Shown: one piece after another, positions 7,533-14,885 of the stretch
Numbering within the stretch: the stretch's first letter is position 1
Layout of the letters: every line of letters begins with the position of its first letter
Translations under genes and position numbers: made by a program
The notes under the pieces: generated by a model
Seen by the model: the letters and a program-made list of their open reading frames with translations, nothing else
The model's database searches: none
Told to the model about the DNA's origin: nothing
From: a virus
Length of the DNA: 39,715 nt
Direction: 5' to 3' (one strand)
Virus record (IMG/VR): IMGVR_UViG_3300042474_000107
Location: 1-39,715 of that record

Positions 7533-8191
7533 TCTTCTTCATCTTCTGCGATAGGGCTATCGGGTTCTGGTTCTGGTTTAGTATCTCTATCATAGTATGG
7601 CTTCCATCCACCTAGGTTTTTAACCAATGAGTTTAGGGCACGGGTAACCTTCATCCGTGCACCATCAACTGTTGTATCCATATCTTTAGATAACAATGCC
7701 CAGTCAGGTGAGTCTATACTAAAGCGTAATCTTAATACATTTTGTTTGGCTTCTGATAATTTATAGAAAGCCGATGCTATATCCGAGCGCAGCGATAACC
7801 AATTGTTACCATCTGATGCGATACCAGTACCAAACTTAGCATTAAGGTCTTGGATACTTGTGGGGATTTCATAAGTCTCACCCATGATAGATGGCAAGAA
7901 GGCTTCGACTACTGACGTATCGTAATAATATAAATCTGATGTGTCATAGCCAATTTTTTTAGCCTTGTCTCGTTCACAAAACTTAAGCGCTGCATTACGC
8001 AGCGACTTAGCAATTAACTTGTCGCGGTCTTTTTGTTCTAGTGCTGACCATTCTTTGTACTTATTGGGATGACCGACAAACCATACCCACAACTCTTGAC
8101 CTATATCATCACGTTCTAACATAGTATAACGCTTTGCATATTCAGATGAGAGTTGTTGTACTAACTCGTTATATTCTTCAATGTAATTCAT
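7529..8191 (-). CDS. Sigma-70-like RNA polymerase factor
   Basis: 220 residues. A region-2-like segment (DDIGQELWVWFVGHPNKY, about 28-45) and a region-4-like helix-turn-helix (LSEAKQNVLRLRFSIDSPDW followed by DTTVDGARMKVTRALNSL, about 148-190) flank a divergent middle, and the C-terminus is acidic. This is the arrangement of small ECF-like phage sigma factors. It could direct host RNA polymerase to late promoters such as that of the terminase operon; that link is inference. Its start abuts the metallophosphoesterase stop. Confidence 0.72.
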   Translation of the reverse strand: MNYIEEYNELVQQLSSEYAKRYTMLERDDIGQELWVWFVGHPNKYKEWSALEQKDRDKLIAKSLRNAALKFCERDKAKKIGYDTSDLYYYDTSVVEAFLPSIMGETYEIPTSIQDLNAKFGTGIASDGNNWLSLRSDIASAFYKLSEAKQNVLRLRFSIDSPDWALLSKDMDTTVDGARMKVTRALNSLVKNLGGWKPYYDRDTKPEPEPDSPIAEDEEE

Positions 8192-8964
8192 TAGGGGATA
8201 ATGACCTCGCCGTTTACAATTGGAACAGCAAACGGTGTAACCTTGCGGTTGTGTTCTACTAGTATGCCGATGCCGTGCTGCCAGTTAGCAGCACCTGATG
8301 TAAGATAAGATGCCTGCTTAATGTCCATCATGTGACCGACCTCTAACCCGTATAAAGTACTGGTTTTTCCGTAAAATCCTGTGGTCTCATGTTGTAATCC
8401 TATGCGGTGTGTGTGTCCACACACTACTGATTTGCCTAGACGCTTGGCTAAGTTTAATGCGGTAGCCCCAGGTGCACGGTTAAGTGCGCCTTCATCACCG
8501 TGTGCCATTACCCAACCAGGTAATAGTTCATGCATCTTGTGTAAGTAATTAATCTTTAACTTACTGTAACCTAATAGTTCCTCAATCTCTAATGACTTGA
8601 GTGACATAAAGGCTGGTGCATACTTGCGCATGTATGTATCAATGCGGTCAGTATGATTACTTCGTTGAATGTAAAATGGCTTGTTACCCAAAGCACTGCG
8701 GTAACGAGCCATGATGTCGTGCGTTAAATCTATACTGTCTTGTAAGGTCTCAGCATATTCGCCTGCCATACCTTTGTTCCAACGCGAGGGTTCGGGTGCA
8801 TCTAGTTCATCTCCCACGCACCAGAGTTCATCTGGTTTGTAGTCAGCAATGAACTCAAGCGTAGCCTCTACGGTTTTGTTATGTTGATAGGGTATCTGAA
8901 GGTCACTGAGGACCACTACCCGCTTCGTCTTGTTTACCATTAGGTATACCTTCCCATTGTCCAC
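8191..8964 (-). CDS. Calcineurin-like metallophosphoesterase
   Basis: 257 residues with the family's metal-binding series: SDLQ (Asp21), GDELD (Asp52, Asp55), SNHTD near 106, AHGDEG and GHTHR. The first motif is D-x-Q where most family members have D-x-H, a variant I associate with phage homologues. Phage enzymes of this type hydrolyse phosphodiesters or nucleotides; the substrate here cannot be read from sequence. The ATG at 8964 overlaps the upstream gene by 62 bases; an ATG at 8940 (MVNKTKR) would shorten this and keep the domain whole. Confidence 0.87.
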   Translation of the reverse strand: MDNGKVYLMVNKTKRVVVLSDLQIPYQHNKTVEATLEFIADYKPDELWCVGDELDAPEPSRWNKGMAGEYAETLQDSIDLTHDIMARYRSALGNKPFYIQRSNHTDRIDTYMRKYAPAFMSLKSLEIEELLGYSKLKINYLHKMHELLPGWVMAHGDEGALNRAPGATALNLAKRLGKSVVCGHTHRIGLQHETTGFYGKTSTLYGLEVGHMMDIKQASYLTSGAANWQHGIGILVEHNRKVTPFAVPIVNGEVIIP

Positions 8965-9217
8965 GCTGGACTAGTAACCCAATTATGGCATAGTTTGCAA
9001 GGTCAATCAGTGTATCTTCGATACTCTCGTAGTTGGGCGTGTCGTTATCTCCAAGGTTAGATAGCCGTGCCAACTTGTCATACATGCGTACACGCAGTCC
9101 ATTCATAGCACCACCAGGTGCACCCGCTATATTCATTGGACCGTAATCTTCATGTTTTCTATAAAGAATTGTTAGTAATTGTAGTGTAATTGTTTTAGCA
9201 TCTTCAAGATTTTTCAT
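8903..9217 (-). CDS. DUF1599 / nucleotide-modification-associated domain protein
   Basis: 104 residues with KHEDYGPMNIA (about 21-31), GLRVRMYDKLARLSNL (about 40-55) and ESIEDTLIDLANYAIIGLLV (about 64-83). This acidic-helix pattern is that of DUF1599, related to all-alpha MazG-like nucleotide pyrophosphohydrolases. It probably acts on nucleotide pools or modified nucleotides. It overlaps both neighbours, so translation is likely coupled within the replication operon. Confidence 0.78.
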   Translation of the reverse strand: MKNLEDAKTITLQLLTILYRKHEDYGPMNIAGAPGGAMNGLRVRMYDKLARLSNLGDNDTPNYESIEDTLIDLANYAIIGLLVQRGQWEGIPNGKQDEAGSGPQ

Positions 9218-9515
9218 CTAATATTTCCTTAATGCTGGTATCAAAGTCACGCATTGCTTCTTTGATTGAGAACTCTTCCCATACTTCTTCTGCCTTGCCA
9301 TACTTGCTGGCTACTAAGATAGCAGCCAATGCTGTAACACACATCTTGGCTTCGTCTAATTCGCCCTCACATATAGTTTCATATACATCGCGCAATGCGC
9401 TGATGATGTCAAGCATTCTATCTTCTGCTACTGGTATGCCTATGGCAAAATCCATATGTTCTATATGGTCCCAGAAACTATCATCCAGGGGTAACGCACT
9501 CTCTGATTCGCTCAT
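9204..9515 (-). CDS. Acidic helical protein of unknown function
   Basis: 103 residues, strongly acidic and predicted mostly helical (EDRMLDIISALRDVYETICEGELDEAK, EEVWEEFSIKEAMRDFD). No catalytic motif is visible. It overlaps the TOPRIM gene upstream by 35 bases and the DUF1599 gene downstream by 14. The all-helical acidic character would suit a MazG-like or protein-binding role, but this is not demonstrable from the sequence. Confidence 0.65.
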   Translation of the reverse strand: MSESESALPLDDSFWDHIEHMDFAIGIPVAEDRMLDIISALRDVYETICEGELDEAKMCVTALAAILVASKYGKAEEVWEEFSIKEAMRDFDTSIKEILDEKS

Positions 9516-10125
9516 CCAGCCACTCGCTTCCTTGTTTAATCATCATGCTATTAACGTCTTCGCCATCTGGCATGCTGATGATATTGACATTGCCTAACTC
9601 TCTACTGATTTTCTTACCGAACTCTAGCCCTGCTGCATCACCATCTGCTAATACAACAACAACATCAAAGTCATCAAGTATCTTAGCATAGTGTGGCTTC
9701 CAGTTGTTAGCCCCTGGTATACCCACTGTTGGATGATTAGTTTTAACTGTCATCATGATGCAATCAAACTCACCTTCGGTGACGCAGATGTACTTATCTG
9801 CAACAAAGCATGCTTGTGTGTTGAACATCGTTGTCTTGGCACCTACTAAACCCATGTACTTGGGGTCTTCGCCATTCATACCACGGAATCTAATATCAAC
9901 CACGCCTGATGGCGTGATGTATGGGATAGCAAGTCTTCCTTTATAAGGCTCATGACCTGGAAGCGGTTCGTCTACCACCCCCAGATGAAAGATGCTTGCC
10001 TCTTCTACCGAGAGATGACGGTTTGCTAGATAGTCTGTTGCTATTTCTATCTTTGCCGCGTATCTCTGTGTTGCCTGTAGTAAGAACTGACGTTGCGAAC
10101 TTGACAGCCTCACGGTAATCACCAC
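9481..10125 (-). CDS. DNA primase, TOPRIM catalytic part
   Basis: 214 residues from a possible GTG. TOPRIM motifs are VTEGEFDCI with Glu117 and VVVLADGDAAG with Asp161/Asp163, which bind the metal for primer synthesis. A region before it (DEPLPGHEPYKGRLAIPYITPSG) is typical of DnaG-like phage primases. It lacks a zinc finger, which lies in the overlapping upstream frame (to 10327). The residues before about 14 look like read-through of the other frame, so either it is made as a separate subunit or joined to the zinc domain by a +1 frameshift near 10093-10110. Confidence 0.85.
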   Translation of the reverse strand: MVITVRLSSSQRQFLLQATQRYAAKIEIATDYLANRHLSVEEASIFHLGVVDEPLPGHEPYKGRLAIPYITPSGVVDIRFRGMNGEDPKYMGLVGAKTTMFNTQACFVADKYICVTEGEFDCIMMTVKTNHPTVGIPGANNWKPHYAKILDDFDVVVVLADGDAAGLEFGKKISRELGNVNIISMPDGEDVNSMMIKQGSEWLDERIRECVTPG

Positions 10126-10327
10126 CTTCTTTGTACATGATAAGAGAAAAGGTATCGCCTTTCACTCCACATCCGTGGCATATGAAAGCGTTCTTGTCAA
10201 AGTTAACTGCTGCACTTGCATGTGAATCAGAATGGAACGGACATTTCATCTTGCGCCAACCGCTGCCCATAGCAGGCACGGTGGCGCCTATGTAATGGAG
10301 ATACTCTTCAATCTTTGGTTTGTCCAA
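9950..10327 (-). CDS. DNA primase, CHC2 zinc-finger part
   Basis: 125 residues with the CHC2 finger: CPFH (about 29-32) and CHGCG (about 50-54), then KGDTFSLIMYKEGGDYREAVKFA, the standard continuation of a primase zinc-binding domain. After about residue 80 the sequence turns low-complexity and Arg/Ser-rich (SSKPSSLGRRGKHLSSGGGRR), which looks like out-of-frame translation of the TOPRIM gene. The domain recognises template DNA for priming. The overlap with the TOPRIM frame is 176 bases. Confidence 0.85.
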   Translation of the reverse strand: MDKPKIEEYLHYIGATVPAMGSGWRKMKCPFHSDSHASAAVNFDKNAFICHGCGVKGDTFSLIMYKEGGDYREAVKFATSVLTTGNTEIRGKDRNSNRLSSKPSSLGRRGKHLSSGGGRRTASRS

Positions 10328-10655
10328 GTGCTCTCCTTAATAAATCTACATACACATAGCCAGGCATGGTGCAGTACCAATCTTCGGGGCTTCCCCTGCC
10401 CTTACGTTTGTGCCACACCACGCCTGTCCATGCTTTGTCGTTAGCCATCTCGACTATCAACTCTTCTGTCCAACCTGCCAAGTCCATCTTGGCGTGGTTC
10501 TTAATCTCTATAGTAACACCAGGTATACCAGAGATGTCACCTTTATCTAGGGTTGCACCAGCCAAGCGTCTGTCTACATAAGGGAACCATTGCTTGAGAT
10601 ACTTAACTACATCTCGCTCTGCTCCTGAGCCTTTCGCTTTGGCTGCGCTACTCAT
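10308..10655 (-). CDS. Holliday-junction resolvase-like nuclease (Hjc/PD-(D/E)xK)
   Basis: 115 residues with KGSGAERDVVKYL (Glu at about 13), then DKGDISGIPGVTIEIKNH, a GD-x-G...E-x-K motif of the PD-(D/E)xK fold (Asp near 40, Glu-Ile-Lys near 50-52), and GVVWHKRKGRGSPEDWY. The domain order matches Hjc-like resolvases often found in actinophages, which resolve branched DNA before packaging. It overlaps the next gene upstream by an ATGA junction and the primase gene downstream by 20 bases. Confidence 0.83.
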   Translation of the reverse strand: MSSAAKAKGSGAERDVVKYLKQWFPYVDRRLAGATLDKGDISGIPGVTIEIKNHAKMDLAGWTEELIVEMANDKAWTGVVWHKRKGRGSPEDWYCTMPGYVYVDLLRRALGQTKD

Positions 10656-10795
10656 TCGTTAGGTTCGTCTCTAACTTCTGTTAGTTCCCAACGCCCTGTC
10701 TCTGCTTTCTTTGCACGTTCTTCTGCTATTGCTAACGAAGAAGCACGAATAACTTTTACTTTGTATTGTGAGTATGTCACTCTATACTTTGGCAT
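10652..10795 (-). CDS. Small basic protein of replication operon
   Basis: 47 residues: MPKYRVTYSQYKVKVIRASS followed by AIAEERAKKAETGRWELTEV. It is a compact beta-alpha-beta pattern with no recognised family. It is bracketed by a TAATG overlap with the DnaB-like gene and an ATGA overlap with the resolvase gene, strong evidence for translation. The function is unknown. Confidence 0.68.
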   Translation of the reverse strand: MPKYRVTYSQYKVKVIRASSLAIAEERAKKAETGRWELTEVRDEPNE

Positions 10796-11610
10796 TATAC
10801 TTTCATCTCCACTTGTCTATAGTCTCTGACTACATCTTCTAAGTACATAGAGGCTGGGTCAAAGGATAAGGATACGTATGTGTTACCAGTAAAGTCTGCT
10901 TTACCATAACGGTTTTTAACAGGGGCTACGCATAGGTATGCGTCTGGTCCTTGCATCATCTGTCCTACTGTCAATACCATAGCAGGTACCTGACTTACCA
11001 TACCTTGCAACGCTGAGCGTGGCTGGCATGGAAAACCTTGAGCACCTTCTTTAGTATGGTGTAACACTAGTACACATGCATTGGTATCTCTTGCAAGATA
11101 CTTGAGTTCTTTCATGACCTGTCGCATAGCAGCAAACTCTTCTCCGCCATCTGTTGCTATGTCCATAAGGTTATCTACTACGATAAGCGTAGGACTTCTA
11201 CCCCACATAGTTTCAAATGCAGATACTTCTGCATCTAAATCATTGAGAGTAGGGCTGGGTTCAAATGACCAGTATAAATTAGAGAACTCTCGTAAGAGTT
11301 CTTCTGCTTTCTTAGGCTGTGTTTTTAGCATGTGTTCTGCATGTGCTTGGCTTATCTTTGCTTTCATAGCAAGCAAGCGCATTGCCATAGTGTGTGCATT
11401 AGTATCAGCAGAGAAGTATAATGTTGGTTGTTTTAGTCTTGCTGCGATATGTAATGCAATAGATGACTTACCTGCGCCTGGTGTACCAGCAATTACTGAT
11501 ACTTCAGCACGGCGAAAGATAATACCTTCACGTTGAAACGCTTGAAATGGTGGGGCTAATGGCTCCCCACCTACCTCAGGCTTGCCAATACTACGGCGTA
11601 ATGTTTTCAT
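10795..11610 (-). CDS. DnaB-like RecA-fold ATPase/helicase
   Basis: 271 residues. Walker A is GTPGAGKS at 42-49, Walker B is TLIVVDN at 141-147, and VLVLHHTKEG at about 179-188 resembles the sensor/H3 motif of DnaB-type helicases. It lacks the N-terminal primase-binding domain of full DnaB, so it corresponds to the motor domain only. In this operon with a primase and a Cas4-like nuclease it probably unwinds DNA or loads replication proteins at the fork. An alternative is a RecA/KaiC-like recombination ATPase. Confidence 0.83.
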   Translation of the reverse strand: MKTLRRSIGKPEVGGEPLAPPFQAFQREGIIFRRAEVSVIAGTPGAGKSSIALHIAARLKQPTLYFSADTNAHTMAMRLLAMKAKISQAHAEHMLKTQPKKAEELLREFSNLYWSFEPSPTLNDLDAEVSAFETMWGRSPTLIVVDNLMDIATDGGEEFAAMRQVMKELKYLARDTNACVLVLHHTKEGAQGFPCQPRSALQGMVSQVPAMVLTVGQMMQGPDAYLCVAPVKNRYGKADFTGNTYVSLSFDPASMYLEDVVRDYRQVEMKV

Positions 11611-12087
11611 TTATGCCTTTGTTTGGTCGGCTTGGAAACTATTCCACTCTGCTTGATTTTGTTTGATGTATTGAGTAGTACATTTAGTCGTGTCACCCTG
11701 CTTAGCAGGGCAGAAGTAGCCCTTGTATGGACCGAACTTACCTGTTAGTCCATGGATGCGTGTCATTGTACCGTGAGGACAATTACGTGAGCCTGCACCC
11801 ATTGATGGTGCAACAAATGCTGGTGCTGCATCGAATGAATCTTGTGGTTGTACTACACCACCAAATGCTGTAGCAATTGCTGCTACCTGTGGATTGGGTG
11901 GTACTGCTGCATTAACTGCAAGCACATTGCGGATGGCTGCTTCTAGTTCTTGTGTTGCTGCTGCAAGAGAAGCAATAGACAACGCAACACGTTGGTCTAG
12001 TTCTTCTGCTGTGTCAGCACGTAATGTAACAAGAGAACCTGCTACTGATTTAACTGTGATACTGATTGGTGATTCGGTGCTTGCCAT
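11611..12087 (-). CDS. Zinc-motif protein of the replication module
   Basis: 158 residues. The N-terminal half is Ala/Val-rich and helical (RVALSIASLAAATQELEAAIRNVL). The C-terminal third has CPHGTMTRIHG, GPYKGYFCP and TKC, a Cys/His set that should bind one zinc. I recognise the CPHG...GYFCP pattern from actinophage genes next to Cas4-like nucleases, but without a known activity. It is directly adjacent to both neighbours and has TCAAGGAGAA before the ATG. Confidence 0.72.
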   Translation of the reverse strand: MASTESPISITVKSVAGSLVTLRADTAEELDQRVALSIASLAAATQELEAAIRNVLAVNAAVPPNPQVAAIATAFGGVVQPQDSFDAAPAFVAPSMGAGSRNCPHGTMTRIHGLTGKFGPYKGYFCPAKQGDTTKCTTQYIKQNQAEWNSFQADQTKA

Positions 12088-12864
12088 TTATTCTCCTTGA
12101 ATAGATGTTACTAGGGATTTCTTTGTGTCTCGGAAGGCACGGACTTTCATTGCTAACTCTATACCTTTCCAACCTTGCTTGATGTCAACGAAATGCAGTT
12201 CACATTTACCACTACCTGCTGGTAGATGGACAATGATTCCTTTATCTTGATTGACACCACCCCAACTACTACGGACTGCCGTAGCGGGGTTATACGGCAG
12301 GCCGTGCGCATACACGGCTAACTGCATAGCAATTTTATTTGGGTAGGAAATACTACCAGTCTTTAAGTCAGAGATAAACAACTCACCTTTGTATTCAACT
12401 ATGCGGTCAGGTGTACCTGCAATCTTGTACTTATCCAACACACAAAACTGTTCAATGAATACATTATTAAAGTGTTTAGTTGCATCAGCGTATGCTTGTA
12501 TGTCTGCAACATAATCTTCTGGTATCACGCCAAGGTCCTCACCTCTATCGTGTTTCTCTGTCAGTGTATGTATGGCTGTACCTATAGTAGCCTGCGCTGT
12601 TGCACCTGCTGCAGTCATAGCATCTTCAACTAACTTATCCATCTCTAACTTGTTGTCTCTCGCTGCACTTGCAGCCAACAGTAGGTCAGGACGCAGTGTT
12701 AATCCTGCTGCAGCCATGCGTAACTTCCATGCTACTAATGCAGTGCCATCATCTAATGAACCTGCAACTGTAGTAGTCCGTGTATACGGCACAGGTTTAC
12801 CACCTTTAGGTGGTACAACCATAGGTCTACCGTATCTATCTCTTGATATTTCTACTTCTGACAT
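12088..12864 (-). CDS. Cas4/RecB-like PD-(D/E)xK exonuclease
   Basis: 258 residues. The RecB-type nuclease motifs are in order: GTAIHTL with His99, AGTPDRI with Asp153, ISDLKTG with Asp166-x-Lys168, and QLAVYAHG (Gln181, Tyr185). Phage relatives process DNA ends for recombination or degrade DNA; no Fe-S cysteine set of true Cas4 is evident here (only scattered Cys). The N-terminal YTRTTTVAGSLDDG resembles other actinophage members. Its ribosome-binding site lies inside a possible pseudoknot (12867-12929), suggesting translational control. Confidence 0.86.
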   Translation of the reverse strand: MSEVEISRDRYGRPMVVPPKGGKPVPYTRTTTVAGSLDDGTALVAWKLRMAAAGLTLRPDLLLAASAARDNKLEMDKLVEDAMTAAGATAQATIGTAIHTLTEKHDRGEDLGVIPEDYVADIQAYADATKHFNNVFIEQFCVLDKYKIAGTPDRIVEYKGELFISDLKTGSISYPNKIAMQLAVYAHGLPYNPATAVRSSWGGVNQDKGIIVHLPAGSGKCELHFVDIKQGWKGIELAMKVRAFRDTKKSLVTSIQGE

Positions 12865-12866
12865 AA

Positions 12867-12929
12867 CTCTCCCTTGTTAATAGGTCAGGAGGGTGGGAAC
12901 AAGGAGAGAACCGAAACCCCACCACTCCT
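12867..12929 (-). promoter_or_regulatory. Candidate RNA pseudoknot covering the nuclease ribosome-binding site
   Basis: In the leftward transcript, AGGAGTGGTGGG (12929-12918) pairs with CCCACCCTCCT (12897-12887) with one bulge. The intervening loop carries CTCTCCTTGTT (12908-12898), which pairs with AACAAGGGAGAG (12878-12867), again with one bulge. The second helix contains the Shine-Dalgarno sequence three to eight bases before the ATG at 12864. The helices share no bases and form an H-type pseudoknot with loops of 9 and 8 bases. No U-tract follows, so a terminator is unlikely. Confidence 0.6.
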
Positions 12930-12956
12930 AACCCACACATCATAGCATGCCAGGTG

Positions 12957-13337
12957 TCATGCATTGATGTCATTGCCACAGTGAGGGCAAAGTTTTTCTC
13001 GTTTCTTATACACTTCATGCATAACATTATCTTTATAATCCTGATGCACATATATCTTGCATCTGTTGCGTGTCTTTACTGCACGTACAATAGCACCTGA
13101 CTGATGCAGTACTGACAACGTACCACTAGTAGTACCGTGATGCCAACCTGTTACTAGTGCTAACTCTTTCCAAGTAGCACCATTAACACCTTGACTTTTT
13201 AAATACTTCAACGCTAACACCTGGTGGTTTTCTTCCCGACCTGATGTAATGTTATCTATAGCACGAGCCTTAGATGTATCAGTGCCTGACCATCCAGCCG
13301 TACCTTTGTATGGTCTATAAGGTACGTACTCTGCCAT
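12957..13337 (-). CDS. Winged-helix DNA-binding protein with C-terminal zinc motif
   Basis: 126 residues. A helix-turn-helix segment (GATWKELALVTGWHHGTTSGTLSVLHQSGAIVRA, about 53-86) has the wHTH rhythm, with the recognition helix around HHGTTSGTLSVL. The end carries CPHCG, with an upstream Cys (NRCKIYVHQD) possibly completing a site. It may be an operon regulator or replication accessory protein. It starts in the stop of the upstream gene (TAATG) and is followed by the pseudoknot leader. Confidence 0.7.
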   Translation of the reverse strand: MAEYVPYRPYKGTAGWSGTDTSKARAIDNITSGREENHQVLALKYLKSQGVNGATWKELALVTGWHHGTTSGTLSVLHQSGAIVRAVKTRNRCKIYVHQDYKDNVMHEVYKKREKLCPHCGNDINA

Positions 13338-13765
13338 TAGTAATCTTCTTCTACATCATTAACTTCTGTTTGGTCAATGGTGTAATCACCATCATGGAAT
13401 GATACATCTACATTGTCTACGAACATAGACTCTGCTTCATCTGCATCTTCTGCTTCTACTTGGAAGGTACCAGTGATTGTAAATGTACCACCATATCTTG
13501 ATGTAAGTTTGTGTGAGCCAATGCGTTCGAGTAACTCATTGACGTCAGACTTAGTGACTGTTTGCTCACCGTCTTCCCATTCAACTTCACTAAAGAAGTC
13601 ACGGACGTTCTCTTTAATACTACGGATAGTTTGGTATTGCTGGTTGAGCAAGGTGTTAAGGTCATCTATTCCCTTTGCTTTGTCAATGTAGCGTAGTACT
13701 TCGCCTTCAGTATAGGTTACATTAGGTGTACCCTCAACTGTTGACATGATTGTGATTGTGTTCAT
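13337..13765 (-). CDS. Acidic protein of unknown function
   Basis: 142 residues from the ATG at 13765, chosen because GAGAGGAAC lies just upstream; a longer frame up to 13831 would run through the structured leader. The N-terminal half is helical (GEVLRYIDKAKGIDDLNTLLNQQYQTI), followed by a beta-rich segment (GGTFTITGTFQVEAEDADEAE) and a very acidic tail (NDVEEDY). It could be a DNA-mimic or protein-binding factor, but nothing specific is visible. It is notable for its structured 5' leader. Confidence 0.7.
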   Translation of the reverse strand: MNTITIMSTVEGTPNVTYTEGEVLRYIDKAKGIDDLNTLLNQQYQTIRSIKENVRDFFSEVEWEDGEQTVTKSDVNELLERIGSHKLTSRYGGTFTITGTFQVEAEDADEAESMFVDNVDVSFHDGDYTIDQTEVNDVEEDY

Positions 13766-13786
13766 GTGTTCCTCTCGTTGTTTGAT

Positions 13787-13863
13787 GTCCCGTGTGCGCC
13801 ACTGGCGGGACCACCCAGTGAAAGGCAGCAACTGTATAGGAAATGAACGGAAACTATACAGTT
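13787..13863 (-). promoter_or_regulatory. Structured leader: hairpin plus compact H-type pseudoknot
   Basis: In the leftward RNA a perfect 10-bp hairpin, AACTGTATAG/CTATACAGTT (13863-13854 with 13839-13830), is followed by CACTGG (13820-13815), GTG, GTCCCG (13811-13806), CCAGTG (13805-13800), a 7-base loop and CGGGAC (13792-13787). The two 6-bp helices interleave as a classical pseudoknot with loops of 3, 0 and 7 bases. The ribosome-binding site and ATG (13765) follow 14-22 bases later. The hairpin loop also holds GTTCAT, complementary to the ATGAAC at the start codon. It may be a translational operator or riboswitch-like element. Confidence 0.5.
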
Positions 13864-13882
13864 CTGATGCGCTTTACCCTCG

Positions 13883-13896
13883 ATAGGTAAACCTAT
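13883..13896. promoter_or_regulatory. Palindrome ATAGGT-AA-ACCTAT
   Basis: A 6+6 bp inverted repeat spanning the end of the DUF932 gene and the start of the leader before the acidic-protein gene. It could be an operator or short RNA stem. Related TAGGTA/TACCTA symmetry occurs at 18993-19008, before the terminase operon. Confidence 0.3.
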
Positions 13897-14885
13897 ACTA
13901 GCAGAGATAAAGCCTTGGTCTTTATCTTGTCATTGCGTCCACTCAAGGTGGCGGCGGCAAGGCGGCTCGCGCCACCTGTCGCATAATGGTCAGCATGTTC
14001 TACTACTGCATGCCATGCACCAAAGGCTGTGCCTCTGATGTTCTCTTGTGTTTCTGATTCGCTATAGATGGACCATGCTTTAGCACGGGAATCCTTAGCA
14101 ATAGTCTGTTGCTTACGCTCACCTCTGGTGAGTAGGTCGTATGGTTTATCTTCTACTGTAGTAGGTAGAGGCCATACTCTCTTGAAGAAGTTAACTGCTT
14201 CTTGTCGTGTCATTGGTTTGCGTAACAAATTGTTAGCAACCAATTGATAGTCTGCTATAGCAGTGTATGTTAGGTTAGTAATGTTGCGGATGTCTTTGAT
14301 AGACAGTTCTTGATTAGTTGTGTGTGTCATGCGGTATGTGTACTCATTGTACTTTCTACCTGTGTTACTAATTAAGCCGTTAACTTGATTAGCGCAGAAC
14401 AAACGCTCAATGACTGGCTTAATTACTACTGATGATGAGCCATCATGTGATGTCTTAACCAATAGGAACGCAGCATGTGGGTCATTGGCTACTTCTACAC
14501 CTTGTGGTAATTCAAGTAGCATCCAGATGTTAGAGCCTTCATTGAACTCACCTGCTGCTGTATAGCGTGCATCACCTGAGTCTACTAGTGTATCTAATGC
14601 ATTGAATACTTCCATGTTCTGTACCATCTTGTATTTAGTACCAACAATACCAATGACTGTGTTGTTATCCTCACGAATAATAGCCTGCTTCTTATGTATA
14701 TCTACATAGGTGGCTGGTGTTACACCATGCTCATCAATACTTAGTGGTGTTAAAATTCCTTTTAGTTCACCTGTGCGTACAGTCCAGTTAAGTCCTGCTT
14801 GTGTTGCTGCATCACGGGCAGAGGTAGCCTCAACCGCAGTGCCACCTCTTACCCATGCTGACTTGTGTTTAGTTGCTATTGTCAT
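13893..14885 (-). CDS. DUF932 phage/plasmid-like protein
   Basis: 330 residues matching the DUF932 (TIGR03299-like) layout: N-terminal GTAVEATSARDAATQAGLNWTV, a central KQAIIREDNNTVIGIVGTKYKMVQN (about 65-89), VLLVKTSHDGSSSVVIKPVIERLFCANQ (about 142-170), and a helical C-terminus. The family is common on phages and plasmids and has no settled biochemical function, though it often accompanies replication genes. It overlaps the DUF4192 gene upstream by 17 bases. Confidence 0.84.
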   Translation of the reverse strand: MTIATKHKSAWVRGGTAVEATSARDAATQAGLNWTVRTGELKGILTPLSIDEHGVTPATYVDIHKKQAIIREDNNTVIGIVGTKYKMVQNMEVFNALDTLVDSGDARYTAAGEFNEGSNIWMLLELPQGVEVANDPHAAFLLVKTSHDGSSSVVIKPVIERLFCANQVNGLISNTGRKYNEYTYRMTHTTNQELSIKDIRNITNLTYTAIADYQLVANNLLRKPMTRQEAVNFFKRVWPLPTTVEDKPYDLLTRGERKQQTIAKDSRAKAWSIYSESETQENIRGTAFGAWHAVVEHADHYATGGASRLAAATLSGRNDKIKTKALSLLV

